Positions 35,221-44,425 of a DNA stretch of 64,000 nt are shown here, in pieces. Made by a program: the position numbers and the translations under genes. The stretch is from positions 1 to 64,000 of the forward strand of contig NZ_JAFFOB010000023.1 in the NCBI RefSeq assembly GCF_016918935.1, in the 5' to 3' direction. The stretch comes from Roseitranquillus sediminis. GTDB lineage: Bacteria > Pseudomonadota > Alphaproteobacteria > Rhodobacterales > Rhodobacteraceae. The notes beneath the pieces were generated by a model, which saw only the letters and a list, made by a program, of their open reading frames with translations, was not told where the DNA came from and made no database searches. How positions within the stretch are numbered: position 1 is the stretch's first letter; every line of letters begins with the position of its first letter.

Positions 35221-36705
35221 ATGGCGAAGGACAGGAAAGGCCGCCCCAGGGCTGAGACGCCCAAGGGGTTCCGCGACTATTTCGGCGCTGACGTGACCGA
35301 GCGGGCCGAGATGCTGCGACGCGTTGCCGATATCTACCACCGCTACGGCTTCGAGGCGCTGGAGAGCAGCGCGGTCGAGACGGTGGAGGCGCTGGGAAAG
35401 TTCCTCCCCGACGTCGACCGCCCGAACGAAGGCGTCTTCGCCTGGCAGGAAGAGGACGACTGGCTGGCGCTGCGCTACGACCTGACGGCGCCTTTGGCTC
35501 GCGTGTACGCCCAGCACCGCAACGACCTGCCCACGCCCTACCGCCGCTACGCCATGGGTCCGGTCTGGCGCAACGAGAAGCCGGGACCGGGCCGCTTCCG
35601 CCAGTTCTACCAATGCGATGCGGACACCGTGGGGGCCCCCTCCGTGGCGGCGGACGCAGAAATGTGCGCCATGCTCTGCGACGCGCTCGAGGCGGTCGGG
35701 ATCGAGCGCGGGGACTACGTTGTGCGGGTGAATAATCGCAAGGTGCTGAACGGTGTAATGGAGGCCGCCGGCGTCCTGGACCCCGCCGATCGTGACCGCT
35801 TCAAGCACGAGCGCGGCATCGTCCTGCGCGCTATCGACAAGCTCGACCGTCTGGGCGACGCGGGCGTCCGCGCCCTGCTTGGAGAGGGGCGCAAGGACGA
35901 GAGCGGCGACTACACTGCGGGCGCAGGATTGAGCGGCGATCAGTCGGACATCGTGATGGCGTTCATGTCGGCGAAGCGGGCGGACGCCGCGACGACGGTC
36001 GCGCGTCTGCGTGAGCTTGTCGGCGGGTCGGGTATCGGCGCTGATGGCGTGGCCGAACTGGAACTGATCGGCGAGCTGTCGGCGGAGCAGGGCTATGCCG
36101 ATGACCGGATCGAGATCGACCCTTCGGTGGTGCGCGGCCTTGGCTATTACACCGGGCCGGTATTCGAGGCGGAGCTGACGTTCGAGATCACCGACGAGAA
36201 GGGGCGGCCGCAGCGGTTCGGGTCGGTCGCGGGCGGGGGGCGGTATGACGACCTCGTCAAGCGCTTCACCGGGCAGGCGGTGCCGGCGACGGGGGTGTCG
36301 ATCGGGGTGGACCGGCTGCTTGCGGCGCTGCGCGCCAAGGGTCGCACGGGCGGCGCAGCGCGCGGGCCTGTGGTGGTGACCGTGATGGACCGGCAGCAAA
36401 TGGCCGAGTATCAGAAGATGGCGGCCGATCTGCGGGCGGCGGGGGTCCGGGCGGAGGTCTATCTTGGCAACCCGAAGAACTTCGGCAACCAGCTCAAGTA
36501 CGCGGACCGGCGCGGCAGTCCAGTCGCAGTGATCCAGGGCGAGGACGAGGCGGCGCGCGGCGTGGTGCAACTCAAGGATCTCGTGCTCGGCGCGCGTCTC
36601 GCGTCCGAGGCTACGCATGAGGAGTGGAAGGCGCAGCCGGCCCAGCGCGAGGTGCCGCGCGGCGAACTGGTCGCCGAGGTGCGCCGCCTGCTCGACAGCC
36701 ACTGA
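35221..36705 (+). CDS. hisS: Histidyl-tRNA synthetase
   Basis: A 494-residue class II aminoacyl-tRNA synthetase that charges tRNA-His. Motif 1 lies around [19 protein letters not shown] and motif 2 is [27 protein letters not shown]. The histidine loop [11 protein letters not shown] and motif 3 [12 protein letters not shown] follow. The C-terminal anticodon domain begins around [18 protein letters not shown]. The ATG at 35221 has GAGGGA upstream and gives [20 protein letters not shown], matching the family N-terminus. It heads a cluster with hisZ and hisG, 19 bases before hisZ. This arrangement is sensible because HisZ is a HisS paralogue. Confidence 0.96.
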   Translation: MAKDRKGRPRAETPKGFRDYFGADVTERAEMLRRVADIYHRYGFEALESSAVETVEALGKFLPDVDRPNEGVFAWQEEDDWLALRYDLTAPLARVYAQHRNDLPTPYRRYAMGPVWRNEKPGPGRFRQFYQCDADTVGAPSVAADAEMCAMLCDALEAVGIERGDYVVRVNNRKVLNGVMEAAGVLDPADRDRFKHERGIVLRAIDKLDRLGDAGVRALLGEGRKDESGDYTAGAGLSGDQSDIVMAFMSAKRADAATTVARLRELVGGSGIGADGVAELELIGELSAEQGYADDRIEIDPSVVRGLGYYTGPVFEAELTFEITDEKGRPQRFGSVAGGGRYDDLVKRFTGQAVPATGVSIGVDRLLAALRAKGRTGGAARGPVVVTVMDRQQMAEYQKMAADLRAAGVRAEVYLGNPKNFGNQLKYADRRGSPVAVIQGEDEAARGVVQLKDLVLGARLASEATHEEWKAQPAQREVPRGELVAEVRRLLDSH

Positions 36706-36724
36706 TGCGCGAGAGGCCCGACGG

Positions 36725-37816
36725 ATGATCGCCCCCGGCACACAGAAGGCCGCCGCGCGGGTCGAAGCGGCGCGTCTGCTCGACGCCTTCGCGGCGGCGG
36801 GCGCGTTGTTGGTCGAGGCTGACATCCTGCAGTCCGCCGACACGCTCCTCGACCTTTACGGCGAGGAAATACGGGCCCGCGCCTTCACCACCTGGGACCC
36901 GCTCCGCGGCGAGATGATGTTGCGGCCGGACTTCACGGTGCCGGTGGTGCAGGCGCACATGGCCGACGGCGCGGAACCCGCGCGCTACACCTACGCAGGC
37001 GAGGTCTTCCGGCGGCAGGAGGTCGATCCCGAGCGCGCGGCCGAGTACCTGCAGGTGGGCTTCGAGATCTTCGACGGCAGCGACCCGGCGGCCTCTGACG
37101 CCGAGGTTTTCGCGCTCTTTGCCGAGCTGCTGGCCCCGCTGGGGCTGAGGGCCGCGACGGGCGATATCGGGCTGCTGGCCGCGGTCGTCGGCGGCCTGCG
37201 GACCACGAAGCGGCGGCGAGCGGCGCTCCTGCGGCATATCTGGCGGCCGCGGCGCTTCCGGGCGCTGCTCGACCGCTTCGCCGGGCGGGCGCCGCCGGTG
37301 TCGGGCCGGGCCGCGCTGCTGGCGGTGGCCGACCCGTTTGAAAAGGCGGGACCGGAAGTAGGGCTGCGCGATCGCGCGGAGATCGAAGGCCGCCTGGCCG
37401 TGCTGCGGGAAGACGCCGCGCAGCCGCCGATCGGCGCGGGCGAGGTCGCGCTTCTCGACGACATCCTGCATCTGCGCGAGGCGGCGCCCGCAGCGCTGGG
37501 CCATCTGCGCGACCTGCAGGTGGATGCGCCCGCCCTGGCGCCGGCGGTCGACCGTTTCGAGGCGCGGCTCGCGGCGCTCCAGGCGCGCGGGGTGGACGTG
37601 GAGACGCTGGACGTGGAGGCGAGCTATGGCCGCACGTCGCTCGAGTACTACGACGGGTTCGTCTTCGGCTTCTACGCCGAGGCGCGGCCGGACCTGCCGC
37701 CGGTGGCGACCGGCGGGCGCTACGATGCGCTGACCCGCGCGTTGGGCGGCGGGCGCGGCATACCGGCGGTCGGGGGCGTGATCCGGCCCGGACTGGTGCT
37801 GGAGGTGCGGCGATGA
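36725..37816 (+). CDS. hisZ: ATP phosphoribosyltransferase regulatory subunit HisZ
   Basis: A 363-residue HisS-like protein lacking the anticodon-binding domain. It partners the short form of HisG in the first step of histidine synthesis (ATP plus PRPP). It keeps class II synthetase-like segments (MMLRPDFTVPVVQAHM, YTYAGEVFRRQ, EYLQVGFEIFDG, TGGRYDALTRAL, GGVIRPGLVLEVRR) but is shorter than HisS. The ATG at 36725 follows hisS closely. Its last bases overlap hisG as ATGA, so the two subunits are translationally coupled, as expected for a stoichiometric complex. Confidence 0.93.
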   Translation: MIAPGTQKAAARVEAARLLDAFAAAGALLVEADILQSADTLLDLYGEEIRARAFTTWDPLRGEMMLRPDFTVPVVQAHMADGAEPARYTYAGEVFRRQEVDPERAAEYLQVGFEIFDGSDPAASDAEVFALFAELLAPLGLRAATGDIGLLAAVVGGLRTTKRRRAALLRHIWRPRRFRALLDRFAGRAPPVSGRAALLAVADPFEKAGPEVGLRDRAEIEGRLAVLREDAAQPPIGAGEVALLDDILHLREAAPAALGHLRDLQVDAPALAPAVDRFEARLAALQARGVDVETLDVEASYGRTSLEYYDGFVFGFYAEARPDLPPVATGGRYDALTRALGGGRGIPAVGGVIRPGLVLEVRR

Positions 37817-38508
37817 CGCTGAAGCTCGCGGTGCCGTCCAAGGGCCGGCTGATGGAGAAGACGTTCGCCTGGTTCGGCGAGCGCGGCATCCGGATGGAGC
37901 GCACCGGGTCCGAGCGCGAGTACGCCGCCGCCGTCGAGGGCGCGCCGGTCGAGATGGTGCTGCTATCGGCGGGTGAGATCCCGCGCGAGCTGGCGGCGGG
38001 GCGTGTGCATCTCGGCGTCACCGGCTCGGACATGGTGCGCGAGCGGCTGCCGGCATGGGAGGGCCGCGTGACCGAGATCGAGCGGCTGGGCTTCGGCCAC
38101 GCCGACCTCGTGATCGCCGTGCCGCGCTTCTGGGTCGATGTCGAGACGCTGGACGACCTCGACGCCGCCGCCTGGGACTTCCGTCGCCGGCACGGACACC
38201 GTCTGAGGATCGCGACGAAGTACCACCGGCTGGTGCGCGAGTTCCTCAAGGAGTCGGGGGTGGCGGACTACCGGCTGGTCGACAGCCAGGGCGCGACCGA
38301 GGGGACGGTGAAGGCGATGACGGCCGAGGCCATCGCGGACATCACCTCGACGGGCGAGACGCTGCGGGCGAACCACCTCAAGGTTCTGCGGGACGGCGTC
38401 GTGCACCGCAGCCAGGCAACACTGTTCCGCTCGCTCAACGCGGATTGGGACGATGCGGCGCGCGAGGCGCTGCACAGGCTCGAGGCGCGGATTGGGACGC
38501 GGCGCTGA
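37813..38508 (+). CDS. hisG: ATP phosphoribosyltransferase catalytic subunit HisG (short form)
   Basis: A 231-residue short-form HisG. It contains LKLAVPSKGRLMEKTFAWF at the N-terminus, GVTGSDMVRERLP and RIATKYHRLVREFLKE. The PRPP-binding loop reads EGTVKAMTAEAIADITSTGETLRANHLKVL. It catalyses condensation of ATP with PRPP, the committed step to histidine. Short HisG lacks the C-terminal regulatory domain and needs HisZ, which is encoded immediately upstream with a 4-base overlap. It is convergent with the DUF1489 gene, only three bases away. Confidence 0.95.
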   Translation: MTLKLAVPSKGRLMEKTFAWFGERGIRMERTGSEREYAAAVEGAPVEMVLLSAGEIPRELAAGRVHLGVTGSDMVRERLPAWEGRVTEIERLGFGHADLVIAVPRFWVDVETLDDLDAAAWDFRRRHGHRLRIATKYHRLVREFLKESGVADYRLVDSQGATEGTVKAMTAEAIADITSTGETLRANHLKVLRDGVVHRSQATLFRSLNADWDDAAREALHRLEARIGTRR

Positions 38509-38511
38509 CGC

Positions 38512-38940
38512 TCAGCGCACGCCGATATCGGCGAGCGCGGCGGCCAGGGCAGGGGGCAGGGCCGCCTCGGACCACCGTGCCGAACCGAGGTCTGGCGGCG
38601 CGTCGGCGGCAGCGAAGTAGCGCCAGCCCTGGAACGGCCGCCGCGTACGCGCCTCGGTCCGCACCACCTCGGGGTCGAGCACGAGCGCGCAGCGGAGCAC
38701 GCCGTCGCCCCGGTCGATCTCGTCCATCCTGAGGATGCGCTGGCGCGCCATGAGCACGCCCTTGAAGACCCAGTAGATCGAGCCACCGTCCAGCACCTCG
38801 TCCGCGCGTTTCGGCCGGACTCGTGTGACGTGGCGCGGCAGGCCATCCGGGCCTTGCGCCTGCGGCCGCTTCTGCCAGTCGAGCAGGTCCTCGGGCGTCG
38901 CCGCGCCCACGCAGAGCTTGATCAGGTGCAGATTCCCCAT
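38512..38940 (-). CDS. DUF1489 family protein
   Basis: A 142-residue cytoplasmic protein matching the alphaproteobacterial DUF1489 family: MGNLHLIKLCVGAATPEDLLDWQ at the start, HVTRVRPKRADEVLDGGSIYWVFKG, ILRMDEI, CALVLDPEVV and PFQGWRYFAAADAPPDL. Length is normal for the family. No function is known, but its near-universal presence in this class supports the organism assignment. The ATG at 38940 is the family start; the reading frame runs on upstream through nrdJ only by chance. It is divergent from nrdJ, with 99 bases between. Confidence 0.9.
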   Translation of the reverse strand: MGNLHLIKLCVGAATPEDLLDWQKRPQAQGPDGLPRHVTRVRPKRADEVLDGGSIYWVFKGVLMARQRILRMDEIDRGDGVLRCALVLDPEVVRTEARTRRPFQGWRYFAAADAPPDLGSARWSEAALPPALAAALADIGVR

Positions 38941-39039
38941 GTCGGGCAATTTCGGACAACCCGTTGTAGACGGCAAGGGCGCTTTACGCGACATCTTGGC
39001 AAGGCTATCTTGGGAACTCCCCGTCTTCCGGAGAACCGA

Positions 39040-41550
39040 ATGACCCGCTTCGCCGCACCCATCGCCGAGCAGATCTGGGACATGAAGTACCGGCTGAAGC
39101 GGCCGGACGGCACTGTCGCGGACGCCACCGTCGCGGACACCTGGCGGCGCGTCGCCCGCGCGCTTGCCGCGGTCGAGGCGGAGCCCGAGGCGTGGGAGCA
39201 GCCGTTCTACGAGGCGCTGGAGGACTTCCGCTTCCTGCCCGCGGGCCGGATCACGGCGGGGGCGGGGACCGGTCGCGCGGTCACGCTCTTCAACTGCTTC
39301 GTCATGGGCACGATCCCCGACAGCCTCGAAGGTATCTTTCAGGCGCTCAAGGAGGCGGCACTGACGATGCAGCAGGGTGGCGGCATCGGCTACGACTTCT
39401 CGACCCTGAGGCCCAAGGGGGCGGCGGTGCATGGCGTGGCGGCCGACGCCTCCGGCCCGCTGTCGTTCATGGACGTCTGGGACGCGATGTGCCGCACGAT
39501 CATGTCGGCAGGCTCGCGCCGTGGCGCGATGATGGCGACGATGCGCTGCGACCACCCGGACGTCGAGGACTTCGTGGCGGCGAAGTCCGATCCGCAGCGG
39601 CTGCGCAACTTCAACGTCAGCGTGCTGGTCACCGACCCGTTCATGGAGGCGGTCAAGGTCGACGCGCCGTGGGACCTGGTCTTTGGCGGCGAGACCTACC
39701 GCACGATCCGCGCCCGCGACCTCTGGGACCGGATCATGCGCGCCACCTACGAGTATGCCGAGCCGGGGGTGATCTTCATCGACCGGATCAATGCGATGAA
39801 CAACCTCGCTTACGCCGAGACCATCGCTGCGACCAACCCGTGCGGCGAGCAGCCGTTGCCGCCCTATGGCGCGTGCCTGCTCGGGTCGATCAACCTCACG
39901 CGGCTGGTCGAGCGGCCGTTCGAGGCGGACGCGCACATAGACGAGGAAGGGCTCGAGCGGCTGGTCGCGACGGCGGTGCGGATGATGGACAACACCGTCG
40001 ACGCCTCGCGCTTTCCTTTGCCGCAGCAGGCGGAGGAGGCGCGGGCCAAGCGGCGGATCGGCCTCGGCGTGACCGGGCTGGCGGACGCACTCCTCATGGT
40101 GGGCGAACGCTACGGCTCGGAGGGCGCGGCGCGACGGACCGAGCGCTGGTTGCACGCGCTCGCCCGCGCCGCGTATCGGGCGTCGGCGCATCTGGCGGCG
40201 GAGAAGGGGGCGTTCCCGCTCTTCGACCGCGACGCATATCTGACGAGCGGGTCGCTGACGCACATGGACGAGGACGTGCGGGCGGCAATCGCCGGGAACG
40301 GCATGCGCAACGCGCTGGTGACCTCGATCGCGCCGACGGGAACCATCAGCCTCTATGCCGGGAACGTGTCGTCCGGCATCGAGCCGATCTTCGCGCCGGC
40401 CTACACGCGAAAGGTGCTGCAGAAGGACGGGACCCGCGTGGAGGAGGAAGTAGTCGACTATGCGGTTGCCGCCTGGCGCGCTCACGCTGGGGAGGAGGCG
40501 GACCTGCCGGACTGGTTCGTGACGGCGCAGGACCTCTCGCCGCTCGACCACGTGCGGATGCAGGCGGCGGCGCAGAAATGGGTGGACTCGTCGATATCGA
40601 AGACGATCAACTGCCCGGCGGACATCGCCTTCGAAGACTTCAAGGACGTGTACATGGCGGCCTGGGACAGCGGCTGTAAAGGCTGCACAACCTATCGGCC
40701 GAACGCGGTGACGGGCAGCGTGCTGAGCGTGGCGGAGTATCCGGCTCAGAGGATCTCGGCCTCGGACGTCTCAGCTCTTGAAACAACCAGCTTTAGGGAA
40801 GCCCTTCTCCGGCACATGGAGGCAGCAGAAACGAAGACTACGGAGCTTGCGCTCAAGTCGGGTGTAAGCGTCGATGTGATAAAAAAGCTCCGGACTAGGG
40901 CGAGTTCATCGACTCAGGCAGAAAACGCGGTCCGCCTGGCAGCGGCGTATGGGAAATCGGTTGAGGAGTTCATCAGGGCGGAGAAGTTGGAAGCCGTGCC
41001 ATTGAGCCCGGCGCCAGTGCAGAGCGGCGACGTCGTCTACATGACCGAGCCGCTGGACAGGCCGCAGGCGCTCGAGGGGCAGACCTACAAGCTGAAATGG
41101 CCGGGGTCCGAGCACGCGATCTACATCACCATCAACGACATCGTGACGGAGGGGCGGCGGCGGCCCTTCGAGGTGTTCATCAACTCCAAGAACATGGAGC
41201 ACTTCGCTTGGACCGTGGCGCTGACGCGGATGATCTCCGCCGTGTTCCGGCGCGGCGGCGACGTCTCGTTCGTGGTGGAGGAGCTAAAGGCCGTGTTCGA
41301 CCCGCGCGGCGGCGCGTGGCTCGGCGGCAAGTACATCCCGTCGATCCTCGCCGCGATCGGCGGCGTCATCGAGCGCCACCTCATTGCCATCGGCTTCATC
41401 GAGGGCGAGGGCCTCGGCCTCAAGGCAGACCCCCGCGCGATGGCCGCCGCTCCGTCAGGGCTGCCATGCCCGAGCTGTGGTCAGTACGAGATGCACATGG
41501 TCGAAGGCTGCATGACCTGCGCGGCCTGCGGCCACTCCAAATGCGCATGA
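39040..41550 (+). CDS. nrdJ: Class II (adenosylcobalamin-dependent) ribonucleoside-diphosphate reductase with internal HTH insertion
   Basis: An 836-residue NrdJ that makes deoxyribonucleotides using a cobalamin-derived radical. Hallmarks are FNCFVMGTIPDSLEGI, GGGIGYDFSTLRPKG, the radical-site ATNPCGEQPLPPYGACLLGS, APTGTISLYAGNVSSGIEP and a C-terminal zinc-ribbon-like CPSCGQY...CMTCAACGHSKC. Between CTTYRPNAVTGSVLSVAEY and GDVVYMTEPLDRP, residues ~568-653 do not belong to the enzyme. They read as a Cro/C1-type helix-turn-helix domain with lower GC. Removing this stretch leaves about 750 residues, the usual alphaproteobacterial NrdJ length. The frame is intact, so the protein may be made with the insert on its surface. 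The ATG at 39040 replaces an extension overlapping DUF1489. Confidence 0.95.
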   Translation: MTRFAAPIAEQIWDMKYRLKRPDGTVADATVADTWRRVARALAAVEAEPEAWEQPFYEALEDFRFLPAGRITAGAGTGRAVTLFNCFVMGTIPDSLEGIFQALKEAALTMQQGGGIGYDFSTLRPKGAAVHGVAADASGPLSFMDVWDAMCRTIMSAGSRRGAMMATMRCDHPDVEDFVAAKSDPQRLRNFNVSVLVTDPFMEAVKVDAPWDLVFGGETYRTIRARDLWDRIMRATYEYAEPGVIFIDRINAMNNLAYAETIAATNPCGEQPLPPYGACLLGSINLTRLVERPFEADAHIDEEGLERLVATAVRMMDNTVDASRFPLPQQAEEARAKRRIGLGVTGLADALLMVGERYGSEGAARRTERWLHALARAAYRASAHLAAEKGAFPLFDRDAYLTSGSLTHMDEDVRAAIAGNGMRNALVTSIAPTGTISLYAGNVSSGIEPIFAPAYTRKVLQKDGTRVEEEVVDYAVAAWRAHAGEEADLPDWFVTAQDLSPLDHVRMQAAAQKWVDSSISKTINCPADIAFEDFKDVYMAAWDSGCKGCTTYRPNAVTGSVLSVAEYPAQRISASDVSALETTSFREALLRHMEAAETKTTELALKSGVSVDVIKKLRTRASSSTQAENAVRLAAAYGKSVEEFIRAEKLEAVPLSPAPVQSGDVVYMTEPLDRPQALEGQTYKLKWPGSEHAIYITINDIVTEGRRRPFEVFINSKNMEHFAWTVALTRMISAVFRRGGDVSFVVEELKAVFDPRGGAWLGGKYIPSILAAIGGVIERHLIAIGFIEGEGLGLKADPRAMAAAPSGLPCPSCGQYEMHMVEGCMTCAACGHSKCA
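40738..41000 (+). other. Cro/C1-type helix-turn-helix domain inserted in frame within nrdJ
   Basis: NrdJ residues ~568-653. The segment has five predicted helices: FREALLRHMEAA, TTELALKSG, SVDVIKKLRTR, TQAENAVRLAAAYG and SVEEFIRAEK. ELALKSGVSVDVIKKL is a canonical HTH pair. Codon use is visibly AT-richer (for example consecutive AAA AAG and GTA AGC) than the flanking gene. No direct repeat or transposon end is obvious at the borders. This is a domain annotation inside the nrdJ gene, not a separate gene. Confidence 0.8.
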
Positions 41551-41588
41551 GCTTTTCCTCCGCCACCATTGTTCCGCCAAGCAATATT

Positions 41589-41640
41589 TGGCCATTTTCG
41601 GGGTTAGCCTGGCCATTTTACAGCCACAAGCTGGCCATCT
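41589..41640. repeat. Three phased TGGCCATTT repeats (possible IS end remnant)
   Basis: TGGCCATTTT occurs at 41589 and 41610 and TGGCCATCT at 41632, spaced 21-22 bases (two helical turns), in an AT-richer patch just after nrdJ. Multiple phased repeats near the tips are typical of IS21-family elements, where the transposase binds. No istA/istB remains here, so this is at most a leftover end; a regulatory array is an alternative. Confidence 0.3.
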
Positions 41641-41688
41641 CCCGTTTTTCGGCGTCGCGGGGCGTGGTGTAGCGCCTCGAATCTGCCG

Positions 41689-41838
41689 TCAGCGGAAGAG
41701 GTGGCCCTGGATGTCGATGAAGGCGTTGCGGATGTTCCCGACGGAGCCTAGGGCACGCTTAGCGTCGTTCGTTCCGACGTACCGGATGCGCAGGAAGTCG
41801 GCGAGCTTGCTCGGCGCCAGCTCGTCGATGCCGTGAGT
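41689..41838 (-). pseudogene. Remnant of a type I restriction enzyme HsdR C-terminus
   Basis: About 49 codons ending at a stop at 41689 read HGIDELAPSKLADFLRIRY, then DAKRALGSVGNIRNAFIDIQ and GHLFR. This matches the extreme C-terminal domain of EcoEI-type HsdR subunits (GVDEL.PEKL..LL.LKYG...DA...LG....IR..F..FQ.HLY). Everything upstream of 41838 in this frame is unrelated sequence, and no helicase or HsdM/HsdS genes are present. It is a decayed scar of a lost restriction system. The rest of the 41,551-42,114 gap holds the phased repeats at its left end and nothing else that I recognise. Confidence 0.6.
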
Positions 41839-42114
41839 TTCGTAGGCACGGCCGGCTCCGGGAAGGCGCGCGCACGGCCCAAAGCCGACAGTCGGCACCG
41901 TCCGGCGCCGTCCGGCGCCGCCGCGCGGCAGCGGCGACTGCGGACATTGGCGAGTGGCGCAGCGAGAGCTGGGGTTCGACGCGCTCTCCGCGGACGCGGA
42001 GCTGACACAGGTCGCGGAGGAGACGACGATCGTATATCTTCGTTCGATGCCTCTGGCTCGGCTACACTGATCAGTTGGGGGAGCGGAGCTCCTCCGCTTG
42101 AATCCACTCGCGGC

Positions 42115-43758
42115 TCACCCCTCGAGCCCGGCCACCTTTAGGCCCTCAGCAAGCCGTTCGCGTCGTGCGGCGAATTGGTACTGGGCCTTTTCGGCCTCTC
42201 CGCTCAACGTGATGTCCGGATTGATGGTCCGGGCTTCCGCCAGCACGGCGGATGCCGCGGCGCGATCCGACTGCTGCCCGTAGTTCGCAGCCAGGGTGAT
42301 CAGTCCCCGGTAGAAGCCGGGGTTGCCGTCGGCGACCCGCTGAAGGAGCGGTTGCGCCTTATCGTAGTGGCCGAGTTGAAACAGCGTATGGCCCTCGATC
42401 CAGTCGTACCAGAACGGATAGCGCGGGTGGAGGAGCTTGGCGTGGCGGATGGCGGCGAGGGCCTCGTCCAGGTTGCCGCCATGCACGCCCACTTCGGCAA
42501 GAAGCGCATAGCCGTCCGAGAAGTTCTCGTCCAGGCGGATCGAATGACGTGCCGCCGCCAGCGCGTTGTCATGCTCTCCGATGACCATGTTCAGGACGCC
42601 GAGGGCGAAGTAGGCGTCGGGGAGGTTGGGGTCCAGCCGGATGGCGGTGATCGCCGCCTCCAGGCCTCGGGTCACGGACTCCGGAGCAGGCTCGTCGGCG
42701 TAGAGAAAGACGTACTCTCGCCCGTACGTGATGGCGATGTTGGCGTGCGCCCGGGCGTACTCGGGGTCGAGTTCCAGCGCGCGTTCGAAATATTCCCGCG
42801 CTTCCAGGTTGCCGGCGGCCGTGTGCGCGCGCAGCGGCTCCAGGCCGCGTAGCAGCATGTAGTACGCGTCGGTCTCGACGCGGCGCTGAACCCCGTCCTC
42901 GGCGCCGAGCGTGAGCGAGAGTGCGTCGACGATCTGCCGAGTGATCTCCTCCTGCACATCGAAGGGATTGCGGCTGTCGCCGTCAAATCGCTCCGCCCAC
43001 AGGTTGGCTTCGCCAACCGGGTCGACCAAGGCCACGTTGATCCTGACGCGGTCAGCGTGGTGCCGCACGGTTCCGCGCACCAGGTAGCGCACGCCGAGGT
43101 CATCCGCGATGCTTGCGAAGCCGCGTTCCGCGTCCCGGAAGTCGAAGCTCGAAGCATGCGAAATGACCGTCAGTCCCTCGACCTTGGAGAGGTCGGTGGT
43201 AAGATCCTCGCTCAGCCTGTCACTGAAGTAGCGCAGGCCAGGGTCTTCGCTCAGGTTGACGAATGGAAGGACCGCGAGCGGTCTTCCAAGCTCGACGGTC
43301 GGCGGAACGATAGGTTCAGAGAGGGCAGTGACCGGGCTGCGCTGGAAGGCGAGGAACGCCGTGGCCGCCAGAGCTGCCGCAAAGCCCGCGGCCAAGCCAG
43401 CCCATCGCCATCTTGCGGAGCCCGAGCGCAGAAGCGGCGATGCGCCAGGACGCAGCCGGTAGCCCTTCTTGGGGAAGGTCTCGACGACATCGCGGCGGAG
43501 GTTCCTGCGGATGTCCGCGATGCACTGGATCAGGGAGTCATCCGTCGTCGCTATTCCTGGCCAGACAGCCTCGATCAGCCGCTCCCTGCTGACGATCTCA
43601 CCTGCGTCTTCCGCGAGGACCGAGAGGACCGATTCCGACTGCCGGCGAAGGCGCACGATCTTCCCATCCGCGTCGGTGATCTGGCCGCTGGCCCGATCGT
43701 AGAGAAACGCTCCGACAGCAAGGACTTCCTGTCTTTTCGGGTCTTCTTCGTGTTTCAT
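42115..43758 (-). CDS. Winged-helix (OmpR/CadC-type) membrane regulator with TolB-like and TPR domains
   Basis: A 547-residue one-component regulator. Residues ~12-105 form an OmpR/PhoB-type winged helix (VRLRRQSESVLSVLAEDAGEIVSRE, LIEAVWPG, VVETFPKKGYRL). One membrane helix spans about 118-140. Residues ~158-260 resemble the TolB-like/adenylate-cyclase-associated domain (LAVLPFVNLSEDPGLRYFSDRL). Residues ~310-500 contain tetratricopeptide repeats (AREYFERALELDPEYARAHANIA and later units). This is the CadC-like layout, with a cytoplasmic DNA-binding domain and a periplasmic sensor. It is divergent from the DUF4242 gene across a 91-base gap, which is its likely target. Confidence 0.88.
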   Translation of the reverse strand: MKHEEDPKRQEVLAVGAFLYDRASGQITDADGKIVRLRRQSESVLSVLAEDAGEIVSRERLIEAVWPGIATTDDSLIQCIADIRRNLRRDVVETFPKKGYRLRPGASPLLRSGSARWRWAGLAAGFAAALAATAFLAFQRSPVTALSEPIVPPTVELGRPLAVLPFVNLSEDPGLRYFSDRLSEDLTTDLSKVEGLTVISHASSFDFRDAERGFASIADDLGVRYLVRGTVRHHADRVRINVALVDPVGEANLWAERFDGDSRNPFDVQEEITRQIVDALSLTLGAEDGVQRRVETDAYYMLLRGLEPLRAHTAAGNLEAREYFERALELDPEYARAHANIAITYGREYVFLYADEPAPESVTRGLEAAITAIRLDPNLPDAYFALGVLNMVIGEHDNALAAARHSIRLDENFSDGYALLAEVGVHGGNLDEALAAIRHAKLLHPRYPFWYDWIEGHTLFQLGHYDKAQPLLQRVADGNPGFYRGLITLAANYGQQSDRAAASAVLAEARTINPDITLSGEAEKAQYQFAARRERLAEGLKVAGLEG

Positions 43759-43849
43759 TCAGGACGCTCCGCGGCCCTGGTGGCAGGATTCTACACGTCA
43801 GCAGCCTGCTGGCCCAAGCGCGAAGCGCTTCACGACTGGAGGCACCGAC

Positions 43850-44425
43850 ATGCACAGAGCCCTTCCGCCGTTCCTCGCCGCCCTGTTCGCGGCCAACGCC
43901 GCCGTCGCCGGACAGTTCGTTGTCGAGCTGGATGCGCCGCTCGTCGCGCCGTCGGCCGACCTGCTGGCGAGCCATGGGGTTTCCTTTGACGAAAGCCTGT
44001 CGGCGGGCGCGGATTCCTATGCGGTCTTCACTGCCGGCGATTCCGACGCGCTTGCCGGGTTCTTCGCGGAAGCCTCGGTCCATCCGGAGAAGGTCATGGA
44101 GGTCCTCTTCGTGAACTCCCCGACCGTGGATGGAGGAGAGCCCGTGTCGGCCGAGCTTCGCCCCGGCCACCGGGTCTACGTCATCGAGCGTCTGATCCCG
44201 GGCGTCGGTTTCTTCGGCCTTGAGAAGAAGCAGGCAATTTCGGCGAACTCCAACTCCGCGATCACCAAACTCGGTGAGGCCATCGAGTGGGATCACTCGT
44301 ACCTGACGAGCGAGGGGACGTACTGCGTGTACCGCGCAGACTCGCCGGAAACGCTCCGCGAGCACGGCGCGCTCGCAGGGGCGCCGATCGGCAAGATCAC
44401 TCCGGTCGAGCAGCAAGTCCACTGA
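43850..44425 (+). CDS. Secreted DUF4242-type protein
   Basis: A 191-residue protein with a signal peptide (residues 1-21, AANAAVAGQ). The C-terminal half (about 108-190) matches DUF4242: VYVIERLIPGVGFFGLEKKQAISANSNSAI, IEWDHSYLTSEGTYCVYRADS and LREHGALAGAPIGKITPV. The N-terminal half (FVVELDAPLVAPSADLLASHGVSFDESLSAG, then FFAEASVHPEKVMEV) looks like a degenerate first copy of the same ferredoxin-like fold. Function unknown. TGGAGG lies about eight bases before the ATG. It is divergent from the winged-helix/TPR regulator and may be its target. The following 404 bases (44,426-44,829) contain no gene that I can support. Confidence 0.75.
   Translation: MHRALPPFLAALFAANAAVAGQFVVELDAPLVAPSADLLASHGVSFDESLSAGADSYAVFTAGDSDALAGFFAEASVHPEKVMEVLFVNSPTVDGGEPVSAELRPGHRVYVIERLIPGVGFFGLEKKQAISANSNSAITKLGEAIEWDHSYLTSEGTYCVYRADSPETLREHGALAGAPIGKITPVEQQVH

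Noticed and set aside
38941-39039. A cobalamin riboswitch upstream of nrdJ
   Set aside because: The divergent gap is only 99 bases, too short for a full cobalamin aptamer, and I see no B12-box-like sequence.
38940-40551. Extension of the DUF1489 frame across nrdJ to give 679 residues
   Set aside because: The DUF1489 family starts at MGNLHL (38940) and the upstream part is antisense to the well-conserved nrdJ gene.
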